From the NCBI GenBank assembly GCA_036654795.1, contig JAVVRI010000027.1:1-21803 (forward strand): a DNA stretch of 21,803 bases, given 5' to 3'. The DNA comes from JAVVRI01 sp036654795. Its GTDB lineage: Bacteria; Bacteroidota; Bacteroidia; Bacteroidales; Tannerellaceae. Numbering within the stretch: position 1 is the first letter of the stretch; the number at the start of each line of letters is the position of its first letter. Positions 1 through 7,011 of this stretch are shown piece after piece. The notes under the pieces are model-generated. The model saw only the letters and a program-made list of their open reading frames with translations, ran no database searches and had not been told where the DNA came from. The position numbers were made by a program, and so were the translations under genes.

Positions 1-59
1 ACTACTCCTTTATTAGAAATTGACACTCAATCAATTACGAGTTTTTTAATTATCCTACG

Positions 60-67
60 CAAAGATA
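60..67 (-). promoter_or_regulatory. Putative promoter -7 element of a leftward gene off the window
   Basis: The minus strand reads TATCTTTG, an exact match to the Bacteroides -7 consensus TAnnTTTG. A TTTA about 18 nt upstream is a weak -33 candidate. The minus strand then runs to the window edge and contains AAAGGAG near plus positions 4-10, an unusually good Shine-Dalgarno sequence. This suggests a gene starting just beyond base 1; that gene is not visible. Confidence 0.35.
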
Positions 68-127
68 GCGATTATTACCAAAACGTAAAGTATTGGATGA
101 GCGTAGATTTAAATAGTAACTACAAAT

Positions 128-262
128 TTAAGGTAAAGCATCAAGTAACACGTAAATGCCGTTTCTTTCCTCTTCGGTTAGTGGTTCTCGACTGCTCCCA
201 TGCAATTGATATAAACAACAACGCTTTTCCAAAGAAAGGCTGCAAGCGTATATTAGTTTCAT
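128..262 (-). pseudogene. Small 44-codon ORF, possible remnant of a regulator C-terminus
   Basis: From ATG at 262 to TAA at 128 the minus strand encodes 44 residues ending REPLTEEERNGIYVLLDALP. The end resembles the helical C-terminus of MarR-type or similar small DNA-binding proteins, but the ORF is too short to be one and its ATG lies inside the palindromic repeat. I read it as a possible decayed gene end whose reading frame has met the repeat; a genuine small protein cannot be excluded. No family is assigned. Confidence 0.22.
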
Positions 263-332
263 CCCGATGAAACTAAAGTTTCAATACGGTGAAACAAAAG
301 TTTCATAGGCATGAAACAAAAGTTTCATCTAA
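255..332. repeat. Tandem palindromic repeat, 22-nt pitch (GAAAC...GTTTC)
   Basis: Three tandem units start at 267, 289 and 311, each 22 nt. Each is centred on the palindrome-like core GAAACwAAAGTTTC, with variable 8-nt connectors. A hairpin AGTTTCAT-CCCG-ATGAAACT (255-274, perfect 8-bp arms) opens the array. The units are nearly identical in the core and differ between cores. This is not a CRISPR: connectors are far too short to be spacers. The array has the same architecture as those at 4945-5002 and 14642-14822. Confidence 0.8.
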
Positions 333-396
333 ATGTTTTTTTGCTGAAACTGGCTTGTGTGCCGATGTTTGAATTAAAATGAAGTACCTTTGTCGC

Positions 397-484
397 ATGG
401 ATAAGAAAAAGGATTGTACTCGTACAGCAAATAGGCTTTACGCTGGAGGAGATTACGCAAAGCGATGAGGAACGAAACGAATAA
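397..484 (+). pseudogene. Possible frameshifted gene remnant behind a promoter
   Basis: A perfect -7 element TACCTTTG (385-392) lies just upstream of an ATG at 397 that opens MDKKKDC and stops at 468. In another frame (398-484) the same DNA encodes a more protein-like tail, VQQIGFTLEEITQSDEERNE. Together they look like the start and body of one short protein split by an indel. The family was not recognised. With no sequence comparison the remnant is a guess. Confidence 0.2.
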
Positions 485-503
485 TCAGTTGAGTGTGCCT
501 TGA

Positions 504-1448
504 TCAAGGCAACAGAAACACAGACGATACGTTCTTTATGGCGCCCGTCTCCTTCAACCTCCAGACGACTTGATTGCTCCGATCTACTTCCAGCAGTTTG
601 GGTTGGGACTTGTCTGCACTATGCCCGTTCCAGTTAGAGATGAGCGTTGTGCCGTTTGGATAGCGACAGAGCTCGGAGACGAAGAGTAGCGAAACATCCG
701 GTACATCATCGGAGGAGACAGCACGTACAAGTTGGCGGGTACGTGGGTCGATCTCTACCCACCGATGCCCATCGCCGCAGGCAACAAGCCAGTGGCCGGT
801 CTTCAGTTGTTTGACCATAAAGGGGGTGCCACCTACCGGGATGCGATCTAGCTCCTTGCCCGTTTCGTCTAGTTCGAGGAGCTCTCCGGTAGCAAAGAGG
901 GGGATCAGGTAGGTGTTGCGCTTGGTTTTCTCTATTTGCCTGAACTGATTGTGTACGTTCGGTATATCCGTTTCGAAGGAGAGTTCTTTGACGGGGATCC
1001 CTTTCTTATTCAGTTCTACAATTCGGGCGGGATGTCCGCAGATGGCCAATAGGTAACCTCCTTTTCGTTGTTGGGTGGCAGTAAACAGCTCTTCGTTTGT
1101 ACCCGCTTTATAGTCCCAGAGGATTTGTCCGGCGGGAGTGATCAAACGGGCACCGGTGGTATAGGCATAGAGGATATTCCTTTGGGCGGTCAGCTCGATG
1201 TCATTACAATCTTCTCCTTTACTGAGTGGTTGCTCCCAATCGAGGTGGCCGGTTTGCTTGTCCACTACGCCAATCTTGTTCCAGCCGCAGCCGGCAATCA
1301 GCAACTTCTCCCCTTTATACCTTTTGTTAAAGGAGAAAGGAGAGGCGTGCTGGCTGGCCACCGACAGGCAACAGGTGGCCAGCAATAAAGACACGATAAA
1401 GAAGAATCTATACATTGATGGATTGGTTTTCACGCTTGTTGCCCTCAT
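504..1448 (-). CDS. Exported beta-propeller (YncE/PQQ-like) protein
   Basis: A 314-residue protein with an N-terminal signal sequence (hydrophobic FFFIVSLLLATCCLSVAS), followed by repeated blades of the type 'LLIAGCGWNKIGVVDKQTG' and 'ILYAYTTGARLITPAGQILW', as in PQQ-like/YncE-type beta-propellers. It is probably periplasmic or surface-exposed and may bind a partner protein or ligand; no catalytic residues can be pointed to. The first ATG overlaps the stop of the upstream gene (ATGA at 1445-1448), indicating translational coupling. A second ATG at 1415 would give a more typical signal peptide (MYRFFF) and is a reasonable alternative start. The product probably works with the large propeller/SUMF1 protein encoded just upstream. 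Domain class is fairly sure; function is unknown. Confidence 0.8.
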   Translation of the reverse strand: MRATSVKTNPSMYRFFFIVSLLLATCCLSVASQHASPFSFNKRYKGEKLLIAGCGWNKIGVVDKQTGHLDWEQPLSKGEDCNDIELTAQRNILYAYTTGARLITPAGQILWDYKAGTNEELFTATQQRKGGYLLAICGHPARIVELNKKGIPVKELSFETDIPNVHNQFRQIEKTKRNTYLIPLFATGELLELDETGKELDRIPVGGTPFMVKQLKTGHWLVACGDGHRWVEIDPRTRQLVRAVSSDDVPDVSLLFVSELCRYPNGTTLISNWNGHSADKSQPKLLEVDRSNQVVWRLKETGAIKNVSSVFLLP

Positions 1449-4400
1449 TCTTTTTCAGTCATGACCACACGAAAACCTACATTATATACCTTCTGATACG
1501 CCCGATAAGGTAATCGGAACGAAGAGGTGTTGCGGAACGGGCGGTCATACCAAGAGCCACCCCGCGCAACACGCTTCGTGGTTTCGGCCGTTGTGGTCGG
1601 ATTGTTGCGCCCATCGTCAGCACGATAGGGGTAAGGTTTGTAGGCGGAGCGCGTCCATTCCCACACGTTGCCGTGCATGTCGAACAGCTCCCACGGGCTG
1701 CGGATGTAGCGGCCTACGGGTTCGGAGATGAAACCTCCATCGTTGTAGGTCGTATCTCTTGGAATCCAGTCGTCGTACTTGTTTGGGTTTTCGATAATAC
1801 GTGCGCTTTCGTAAAACTTATAGGCCGTGCAGGCGGCAAACTCTTTCAACTTAATGTCACCCATATTGGCATAGCGGGAGAAGTCAGCTGGCAGCTCGCC
1901 GAACCAGAAAGGGGTACTACTGCCGGCACGACACGCCCATTCCCATTGTGCTTCGTCGGGCAAAGTAAATTGCAGGCCGGTCTTTTCCGATAGCCAAGCG
2001 CAATAATCCATTGCCTGTTGCCACGAAATATGTACGGCGGGCTGGTCATCCTGATTCATGGAGTATCCTCTTCGTCCGAACTGATAACCGTGGCGGTGCT
2101 CATCCCGGCTGTCGTGCGTCGGGTCGAAGGCACGAAACTGTCGGTTTGTTATTTCAAATTGTCCGATCCAATAAGGCTTGTCAATGGAGACAATGGTTTG
2201 CGGCATTTCGTCCGGCTGACGCGTGCTGCCCATAACGAAACGGCCAGCGGGTACTTTGATCAGCTGGAGGCGGATGCCGTCGGCTATCTCGATCGTTCGT
2301 TGGAAGTCGCCTAACGCCATCTGCTTGTTGTGGGCGGCAGACCAACGGTCGTAGGGTTGCTTCGTCGGGTCGTAAAGCGGCCATCCTTTGAGGAGGGTGT
2401 CTCCTATTGCGAGGGTTTGCTTCTCCGGTTGTTGAAAGGCAATGCCGGTCGGTAGTTCGGGCAGGTATTCCGTTGCATGTTCCGGCGCACCAAACATTTC
2501 GTGGTAAAGGGTGCGTAGTTCGCGGCTCTCCTTCGTACGGTCGAAGGTGGAGATGTCGCTTCTCCGACCATGGAAGGGGGCGTTAAAGTCGATCCAACAA
2601 GCTAACTTCGTGATGGAAGCAGAGTCTATCTTTACGTTGTAATGTCCCTTGTTTAGTAGTTGCATCAGCTCTGTTTGGTCGGCGTGTACATTCATCGGCA
2701 CCAGCATGTGCATGTCGCTTTCTATGCCCGGACGGCGCACATAGCGATGCAGGTCTGCATACGATTGGGTGAAGTGGCCGCCATATTCGCTGGAAGCACG
2801 ACCGGATATTTGCGAACTCCAGTCGGTAATCCATCGGTCTCCTTTCAGGTAGGGGCGGCTGTTGTCCTCACGACTGTGGCAACCAATGCAATATTGGTCT
2901 AACACGGGTTGCACCTCGTGCCGGTAGCTGAATCCTCGTTCTTTGCCATACCAAGCTTGTATCTTTTGCGGTTTCTTGCTTGAAGCGCTGTTTTTGCGTG
3001 GTATTGCGATCAGGCTGCGGTCTTCATGGCAGCCTACACAAGAGAGGATCTCGCCCGGCATAGCCGTAAACCAGCTGCGCATGAGCTGCAAAGCTTTCCC
3101 TTCGGCATCGAGTGGTTGTACAAACAGAGGGGTATTGGCCGGCACGTCGAACATGACGGAGCCGTCTGCTTCCACTTCCACCTCGCCAACAATTCGCTTA
3201 ATGTCCCACGGGCCATCCATACCAATCGTGCCCAGCAGACCGCCTTGTTGCCAAGGACTGAAGTCGTAGGTACCGATGCGAAGCCTCTTTACCGTTCCGC
3301 GGGGTATGTCTTTCAGGCCGTCGCCGGCATACAGATCTTGGATGAAAACCGTACCGGTCGTTGATTCCGGCTTTACTTGGCTGGGGATCACGGGCGGTGT
3401 GCGGCGTTCTTCCATCAGGACAGGTTCCAGATAGGCCATGCCTTCTTCTTCGGCAAGCAGTGTCATGTTGTCGAAGCGATCTACTAGATAAATTCCCCAA
3501 AGCGACTGTGGGTCGGCTTTCATAGATACCAGAAAGTAAGAGTCGCTTAGCGGCCAGGGTTGCAGAAAGCGCGGCCAGTTGCCGTCAGCCAGCCGATCTC
3601 GTACCACAGGTTCTACTTTGCGTCCGGCATAAGGTATTTCGGCAACGACTCCATCGGCTTCCTGCCTTCCTTTGTTTGTGTCGATCAGCATCAATCGTCC
3701 GCTACGGGGCGTGCTGTGGTGGCCGGTAACGATTCCGAGCATGGCGGAAGGGCGTCCGGGAATGGGGCGTGCATCGAAGAAAGAGGTAGGGAAGTAGGAG
3801 TTCGAGCCGTAATAGGCGCGCTGGTTGGTGCCATCCGGATTCATGGTAAACATGATGCGCGAGTTGGCATGTGGTATGTCTGCATATTCCCAGCGCTGAT
3901 AAAGCACTTGGCCGTTATCCATCATGACGGGACTCCAGTTGCTATCTTGATCGTACGTAAGCTGTCGTGTCTTTCCGGTTGCCGGGTCGTAGAGGAAGAG
4001 TCCACACATGTGGCTACCTCCATCGGTGCAAGGCAGGCCAAGGAAGGTGCCGGTGGAGCAGAAGAGATAACGTCCTTCCGGTGTATAACAACCTTCGAAA
4101 GAGTCGAAGTCACGATATGCTTCGGGGGTCAATTGGCGTGAAGAGCCGTCTTTTAAGTTATATTCAAACAGCTGCCAGCGTTTGTTTGTGCCGATGGAAG
4201 AATACATCAACCGTTGACCGTCGAAGTGTGGTTCGGGATCTGCCATAATGACGCCCGGCTGGGATTGAAAGAGCACCTTTTCTTGTACCTTATCAGAAAG
4301 GATGGTCAAGGATACGAAAGCGTTGTCCCATCCTTCCGAAGGATGCGGGATGGCAAAGTTGTTATGGAAATTATCCGGTGCAATCCCCAGTGGAGCGCCT

Positions 4401-4768
4401 ACGGCTGTACGCGCCTTGTCACCCAACGCGCGGCGGATAGCGACAATCTTTTTTTCGCGAACCAACGGATTCGCCAGCAGCGTAGCGTCTAGTTCCTTCA
4501 ACAATCCTTCGGCCATTCGGATGGATTTCTTATCTCCTCGGCGAATGCCGGCTAGCAGTTGGGCACGGTTCGTGTCCAGTTCGCTGAGGGCTTTTTCCCA
4601 CGCTTTGCCGGGTTGATAAGCGGTGTATTTCTTTTGCAGGTCGAGCACAGCCGCGCGATAGCTCTCCGGTTTATACTGCTTTAGGCGAATCTCTACTCCT
4701 TCGGGAGACGCAAAGACAGCGGCTCCGCTCAGGAGAAAGGCACAAACAAACAGGCTGATTCGTTTCAT
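1445..4768 (-). CDS. Exported multidomain protein: PD40 propeller, hydrazine synthase alpha-like region with two CxxCH motifs, SUMF1-type domain
   Basis: 1107 residues. Residues 1-20 are a signal peptide. About 170-450 contain WD40-like/PD40 blades (DPEPHFDGQRLMYSS, NWSPVMMDNGQVLYQRWEY). A hydrazine-synthase-alpha-like region follows, with two heme c motifs, CVGCH (577-581) and CIGCH (627-631). Residues 830-1104 are a SUMF1/formylglycine-generating-enzyme-type fold (VPAGRFVMGS, LPDEAQWEWACRAG, DMHGNVWEW, RVARGGSW, NVGFRVV). The cysteine pair that performs formylglycine generation in true FGEs is absent: GGSWYDRPFRNTSSFRLPYR contains no Cys. This is therefore probably not an FGE but a binding or structural domain. 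It is expected in the periplasm or at the surface and, if the hemes are attached, would be redox active. It is the first gene of an operon with the small propeller protein. Domain calls are good; the reaction is unknown. No haem maturation genes are nearby. Confidence 0.85.
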   Translation of the reverse strand: MKRISLFVCAFLLSGAAVFASPEGVEIRLKQYKPESYRAAVLDLQKKYTAYQPGKAWEKALSELDTNRAQLLAGIRRGDKKSIRMAEGLLKELDATLLANPLVREKKIVAIRRALGDKARTAVGAPLGIAPDNFHNNFAIPHPSEGWDNAFVSLTILSDKVQEKVLFQSQPGVIMADPEPHFDGQRLMYSSIGTNKRWQLFEYNLKDGSSRQLTPEAYRDFDSFEGCYTPEGRYLFCSTGTFLGLPCTDGGSHMCGLFLYDPATGKTRQLTYDQDSNWSPVMMDNGQVLYQRWEYADIPHANSRIMFTMNPDGTNQRAYYGSNSYFPTSFFDARPIPGRPSAMLGIVTGHHSTPRSGRLMLIDTNKGRQEADGVVAEIPYAGRKVEPVVRDRLADGNWPRFLQPWPLSDSYFLVSMKADPQSLWGIYLVDRFDNMTLLAEEEGMAYLEPVLMEERRTPPVIPSQVKPESTTGTVFIQDLYAGDGLKDIPRGTVKRLRIGTYDFSPWQQGGLLGTIGMDGPWDIKRIVGEVEVEADGSVMFDVPANTPLFVQPLDAEGKALQLMRSWFTAMPGEILSCVGCHEDRSLIAIPRKNSASSKKPQKIQAWYGKERGFSYRHEVQPVLDQYCIGCHSREDNSRPYLKGDRWITDWSSQISGRASSEYGGHFTQSYADLHRYVRRPGIESDMHMLVPMNVHADQTELMQLLNKGHYNVKIDSASITKLACWIDFNAPFHGRRSDISTFDRTKESRELRTLYHEMFGAPEHATEYLPELPTGIAFQQPEKQTLAIGDTLLKGWPLYDPTKQPYDRWSAAHNKQMALGDFQRTIEIADGIRLQLIKVPAGRFVMGSTRQPDEMPQTIVSIDKPYWIGQFEITNRQFRAFDPTHDSRDEHRHGYQFGRRGYSMNQDDQPAVHISWQQAMDYCAWLSEKTGLQFTLPDEAQWEWACRAGSSTPFWFGELPADFSRYANMGDIKLKEFAACTAYKFYESARIIENPNKYDDWIPRDTTYNDGGFISEPVGRYIRSPWELFDMHGNVWEWTRSAYKPYPYRADDGRNNPTTTAETTKRVARGGSWYDRPFRNTSSFRLPYRAYQKVYNVGFRVVMTEKE

Positions 4769-4811
4769 AATTTATTATACTTAGATATGTTTTCTGATCA
4801 ATTATATGTTA

Positions 4812-4819
4812 CAAAAGTA
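4812..4819 (-). promoter_or_regulatory. Putative -7 promoter element of the propeller/SUMF1 operon
   Basis: The minus strand reads TACTTTTG, an exact match to TAnnTTTG, about 45 nt upstream of the ATG at 4768. No good TTTG -33 element is seen at the usual spacing. The leader would be roughly 35 nt and contains no Shine-Dalgarno sequence. Confidence 0.5.
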
Positions 4820-4944
4820 GCTCTTTCATCTCTTTGATATTTATCCATACCGGTCTAATACTTTGCAATATCCGATATTACGTATGTGTTTTCTTCAAGC
4901 ACATAGCTCACTGGCGCTCTTTGCCCCTATAAGCTACGGGCTCA

Positions 4945-5002
4945 AAACACCGGTGTTTCGGAGGCAAAGCATCGGTGTTTGGCTGTCGAAACACCGGTGC
5001 TT
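4945..5002. repeat. Palindromic repeat ladder, 22-nt pitch (CACCGGTG core)
   Basis: Three copies of a CACCGGTG-type palindrome: AAACACCGGTGTTT (4945-4958, perfect), a degenerate ATCGGTGTTT (4971-4980), and AAACACCGGTGCTT (4989-5002). Core centres fall at about 4951.5, 4973.5 and 4995.5, exactly 22 nt apart, the same pitch as the 255-332 array although the core sequence differs. It lies between divergent genes, so it is not simply a terminator. Confidence 0.75.
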
Positions 5003-5119
5003 GTATTTGCCCCCTAGGGTGGTAAAGATGCAAAATATTTTAAAGTACGTCATAACCCGTACGTTTACCCATATAAAAGACCTATATTTACAGACACAAA
5101 TTCGAAAGAACCTTCTAAC

Positions 5120-5992
5120 ATGAAGATACTTAACAACAGAAACAGCCTTTCCCTTCAAATGATGTATGCCGGCTATCATTGCGCCGGAAAGGAATGGTGC
5201 TACACGAATGTGATCAGTCCCTTTTCGCGCCTTTACCTGATTGATCAGGGAAAGGCGGCTGTTTATATGAATAAAAAGAGATACGAACTGTCGGAAGGAG
5301 AGCTGTTTATCATCCCTAAATTCACATTTCATTCCTATGAATGCGAGGAGTATATGAACCATTATTATATCTGTTTCTTCGACGAATTGCTGGGTGGGCG
5401 CAGCTTGTTCGACAGCACGACGATTCGCTATCAGCTACCTGCTGCCGAGATAGACCGTATGTTGATGCACCGTTATTTGGAGTTGAACCCCGGTTGTGCG
5501 ATTATTAACCCCAATCCGAAAGTGTATGATAATAAGGACAACCTATATACCGTCAATCAGGATAAGAAGCGTTATAACTTGACAACGGAAATTGAAAGTA
5601 ACGGCATCCTGCTGCAACTCTTCTCGCGCTTTCTTTTGGAAACGCACTTCCTTGAACCGGATTCGCGCAATCAGTACGAACGCCTCGACCGTGTGCTCAA
5701 TTATATTGATAACCATCTCGATCAAACCATCTTAGTCAGTAGCCTGGCGGAATTGATGTGTATTAGCCCCGACCACTTCTCGCGTATTTTCCGCCGGGTA
5801 ATCGGTATGGGAGCCAGCCAATACATACAGACCAAGCGGGTAGAACGTGCGCAGACCTTGCTGCTCACCTCCTGCCTAAGCATAAAAGAGATTGCCGAAA
5901 CCGTAGGCGTTGCCAATCTTTCCCAGTTCTCCCGCCTATTTTCCAAGCAAACGAACCATTCCCCGCGGGAATATAGGCAGGATTGCGTCTAA
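5120..5992 (+). CDS. AraC-family transcriptional regulator
   Basis: 290 residues. The N-terminal half is a cupin-like ligand-binding domain (LYLIDQGKAAVYMNKKRYEL, then GELFIIPKFTFHSYE, residues about 38-75). The C-terminal AraC/XylS DNA-binding domain spans about 188-287 with two helix-turn-helix units: LAELMCISPDHFSRIFRRVIG near 209-229 and IKEIAETVGVANLSQFSRLFS near 255-275, followed by the family signature HSPREYR. It is divergent to the propeller/SUMF1 operon and directly upstream of a second AraC gene (18-nt gap). It probably senses a small molecule, perhaps a sugar, and may control the divergent operon; that is inferred from position only. Length is normal for the family. The start at ATG 5120 has no Shine-Dalgarno sequence. 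Confidence 0.9.
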   Translation: MKILNNRNSLSLQMMYAGYHCAGKEWCYTNVISPFSRLYLIDQGKAAVYMNKKRYELSEGELFIIPKFTFHSYECEEYMNHYYICFFDELLGGRSLFDSTTIRYQLPAAEIDRMLMHRYLELNPGCAIINPNPKVYDNKDNLYTVNQDKKRYNLTTEIESNGILLQLFSRFLLETHFLEPDSRNQYERLDRVLNYIDNHLDQTILVSSLAELMCISPDHFSRIFRRVIGMGASQYIQTKRVERAQTLLLTSCLSIKEIAETVGVANLSQFSRLFSKQTNHSPREYRQDCV

Positions 5993-6010
5993 CTTTGTCA
6001 TTATACAAAA

Positions 6011-6919
6011 ATGATACATACTATGAATGATGAAATAGAACTAAAGTCGATACAAGATTATAATAATCATTTGGGCGTAGATACTCTACATCCTTTGGCA
6101 AGCGTTGTCGATTTCTCGCAACTGGAAACCATAAAACACGGAAAGAAACAGTTTGGATTTTACTGTGTTGTGCTTAAACAATTAGAATGTGGCACTCTCA
6201 TGTATGGGCGAAATCAATATGATTATCAGGAAGGGACAATGGTCTTCATTGCGCCCGGACAACTTGTTGGTAATAATGATGGGGGAGAAACGCGTAATCC
6301 CAAAGGATGGGTGCTGATGTTTCATCCTGATTTATTATACGGAACACCGTTGGCTCGGCGCATAAAAGATTATTCATTCTTCTCTTATGATTCCAATGAG
6401 GCTTTACACATGTCTGAACGTGAACGCCAAATTATCATCAATTGTTTTAAGGAGATAAAAGAAGAGTTGGAACACGTCATAGACAAACATTCCAAACAAA
6501 TTATTTCAGCTAATATAGAAGTGATGTTAAATCATTGTGTCCGCTTTTATGACAGACAATTTGTGATGCGGGAAATTTCCAATCATGGTATCCTAAGTCG
6601 TTTTGAGAAACTATTAGCTGGCTATTTCGATAAGGATTTGCCGCAAACAATAGGGTTACCGTCCGTTCAGTATTGTGCAGAACAGTTACACCTGTCATCC
6701 AATTATTTCGGCGATTTGATAAAGAAAGAGACAGGGAAAACGGCTCAAGAGTATGTTCAGTTCTCTGTAATTAATATGGCTAAGGATTTATTAATCTCAA
6801 GTGATAAATCCATCAGTGAAATAGCCTACCATCTGGGTTTTAAATATCCGCATCACTTAAGCCGAATGTTTAAGAAAGTAGCAGGTGTTTCTCCGCAAGA
6901 ATTTCGTGTGGCGAGCTAA
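6011..6919 (+). CDS. AraC-family transcriptional regulator
   Basis: 302 residues. The N-terminal region (about 30-190) is an AraC-type sensing domain (GTMVFIAPGQLVG near 75-87). The C-terminal AraC domain (about 200-300) shows VQYCAEQLHLSSNYFGDLIKK and ISEIAYHLGFKYPHHLSRMFKK, ending GVSPQEFRV. It resembles the Bacteroidota AraC type often found beside oxidoreductase genes, but none is adjacent here. It follows the other AraC gene by 18 nt and may be cotranscribed, yet the two are not close copies: sensing domains differ, and this gene is visibly richer in A+T. ATG at 6011 is used; a second in-frame ATG at 6023 (MNDEIELK) is equally plausible. The target is unknown. Confidence 0.88.
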   Translation: MIHTMNDEIELKSIQDYNNHLGVDTLHPLASVVDFSQLETIKHGKKQFGFYCVVLKQLECGTLMYGRNQYDYQEGTMVFIAPGQLVGNNDGGETRNPKGWVLMFHPDLLYGTPLARRIKDYSFFSYDSNEALHMSERERQIIINCFKEIKEELEHVIDKHSKQIISANIEVMLNHCVRFYDRQFVMREISNHGILSRFEKLLAGYFDKDLPQTIGLPSVQYCAEQLHLSSNYFGDLIKKETGKTAQEYVQFSVINMAKDLLISSDKSISEIAYHLGFKYPHHLSRMFKKVAGVSPQEFRVAS

Positions 6920-6958
6920 TGTGAACGGATGGAGGAGGTATAATACGTTTTCTGAAAT

Positions 6959-6992
6959 AGTATGTACACTTTCCGGAAAAAGTGTACATACT
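6959..6992. terminator. Bidirectional hairpin between convergent genes
   Basis: Perfect 14-bp arms AGTATGTACACTTT (6959-6972) and AAAGTGTACATACT (6979-6992) around a 6-nt loop CCGGAA, located between the AraC gene and the convergent aminopeptidase gene. T-rich sequence follows on the plus strand. The two TGTACA cores are 20 nt apart, recalling the TGTACA ladder at 14694-14786. Confidence 0.7.
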
Positions 6993-7011
6993 TTAATTTG
7001 TTAGGTGTGGA

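Larger units (their letters stand above)
1..503. other. Left-edge region without a clear gene
   Basis: About 500 bases with no confident gene. It holds a minus-strand promoter-like element near the left edge, a 44-codon minus-strand ORF, a palindromic tandem repeat around 255-332, and a short plus-strand ORF after a perfect -7 element. A 16-nt perfect palindrome TGCCTTGATCAAGGCA at 496-511 overlaps the stop codon of the leftward propeller gene. The short ORFs read like gene ends or remnants, so this may be a decayed locus. Confidence 0.5.
4769..5119. other. Divergent intergenic region
   Basis: About 350 bases between the leftward propeller/SUMF1 operon and the rightward AraC pair. It holds the leftward promoter near 4812-4819 and the CACCGGTG palindrome ladder at 4945-5002. 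A weak rightward -7-like element TATATTTA occurs near 5085-5095, one mismatch from consensus. An AraC product could act here on the divergent operon, but no operator was recognised beyond the ladder. Confidence 0.5.

Noticed and set aside
255..332. CRISPR-like array
   Set aside because: Units recur every 22 nt with only about 8 nt between conserved cores, the cores are palindromic, and no cas genes are nearby. There is no room for spacers.
1445..2290. Active formylglycine-generating enzyme for sulfatases
   Set aside because: The catalytic cysteines are missing and no sulfatase gene is in the window.
3560..4141. 193-codon plus-strand ORF opposite the propeller/SUMF1 gene
   Set aside because: It lies wholly inside a convincing gene on the other strand, its translation has no recognisable domain, and it looks like a codon-bias shadow.
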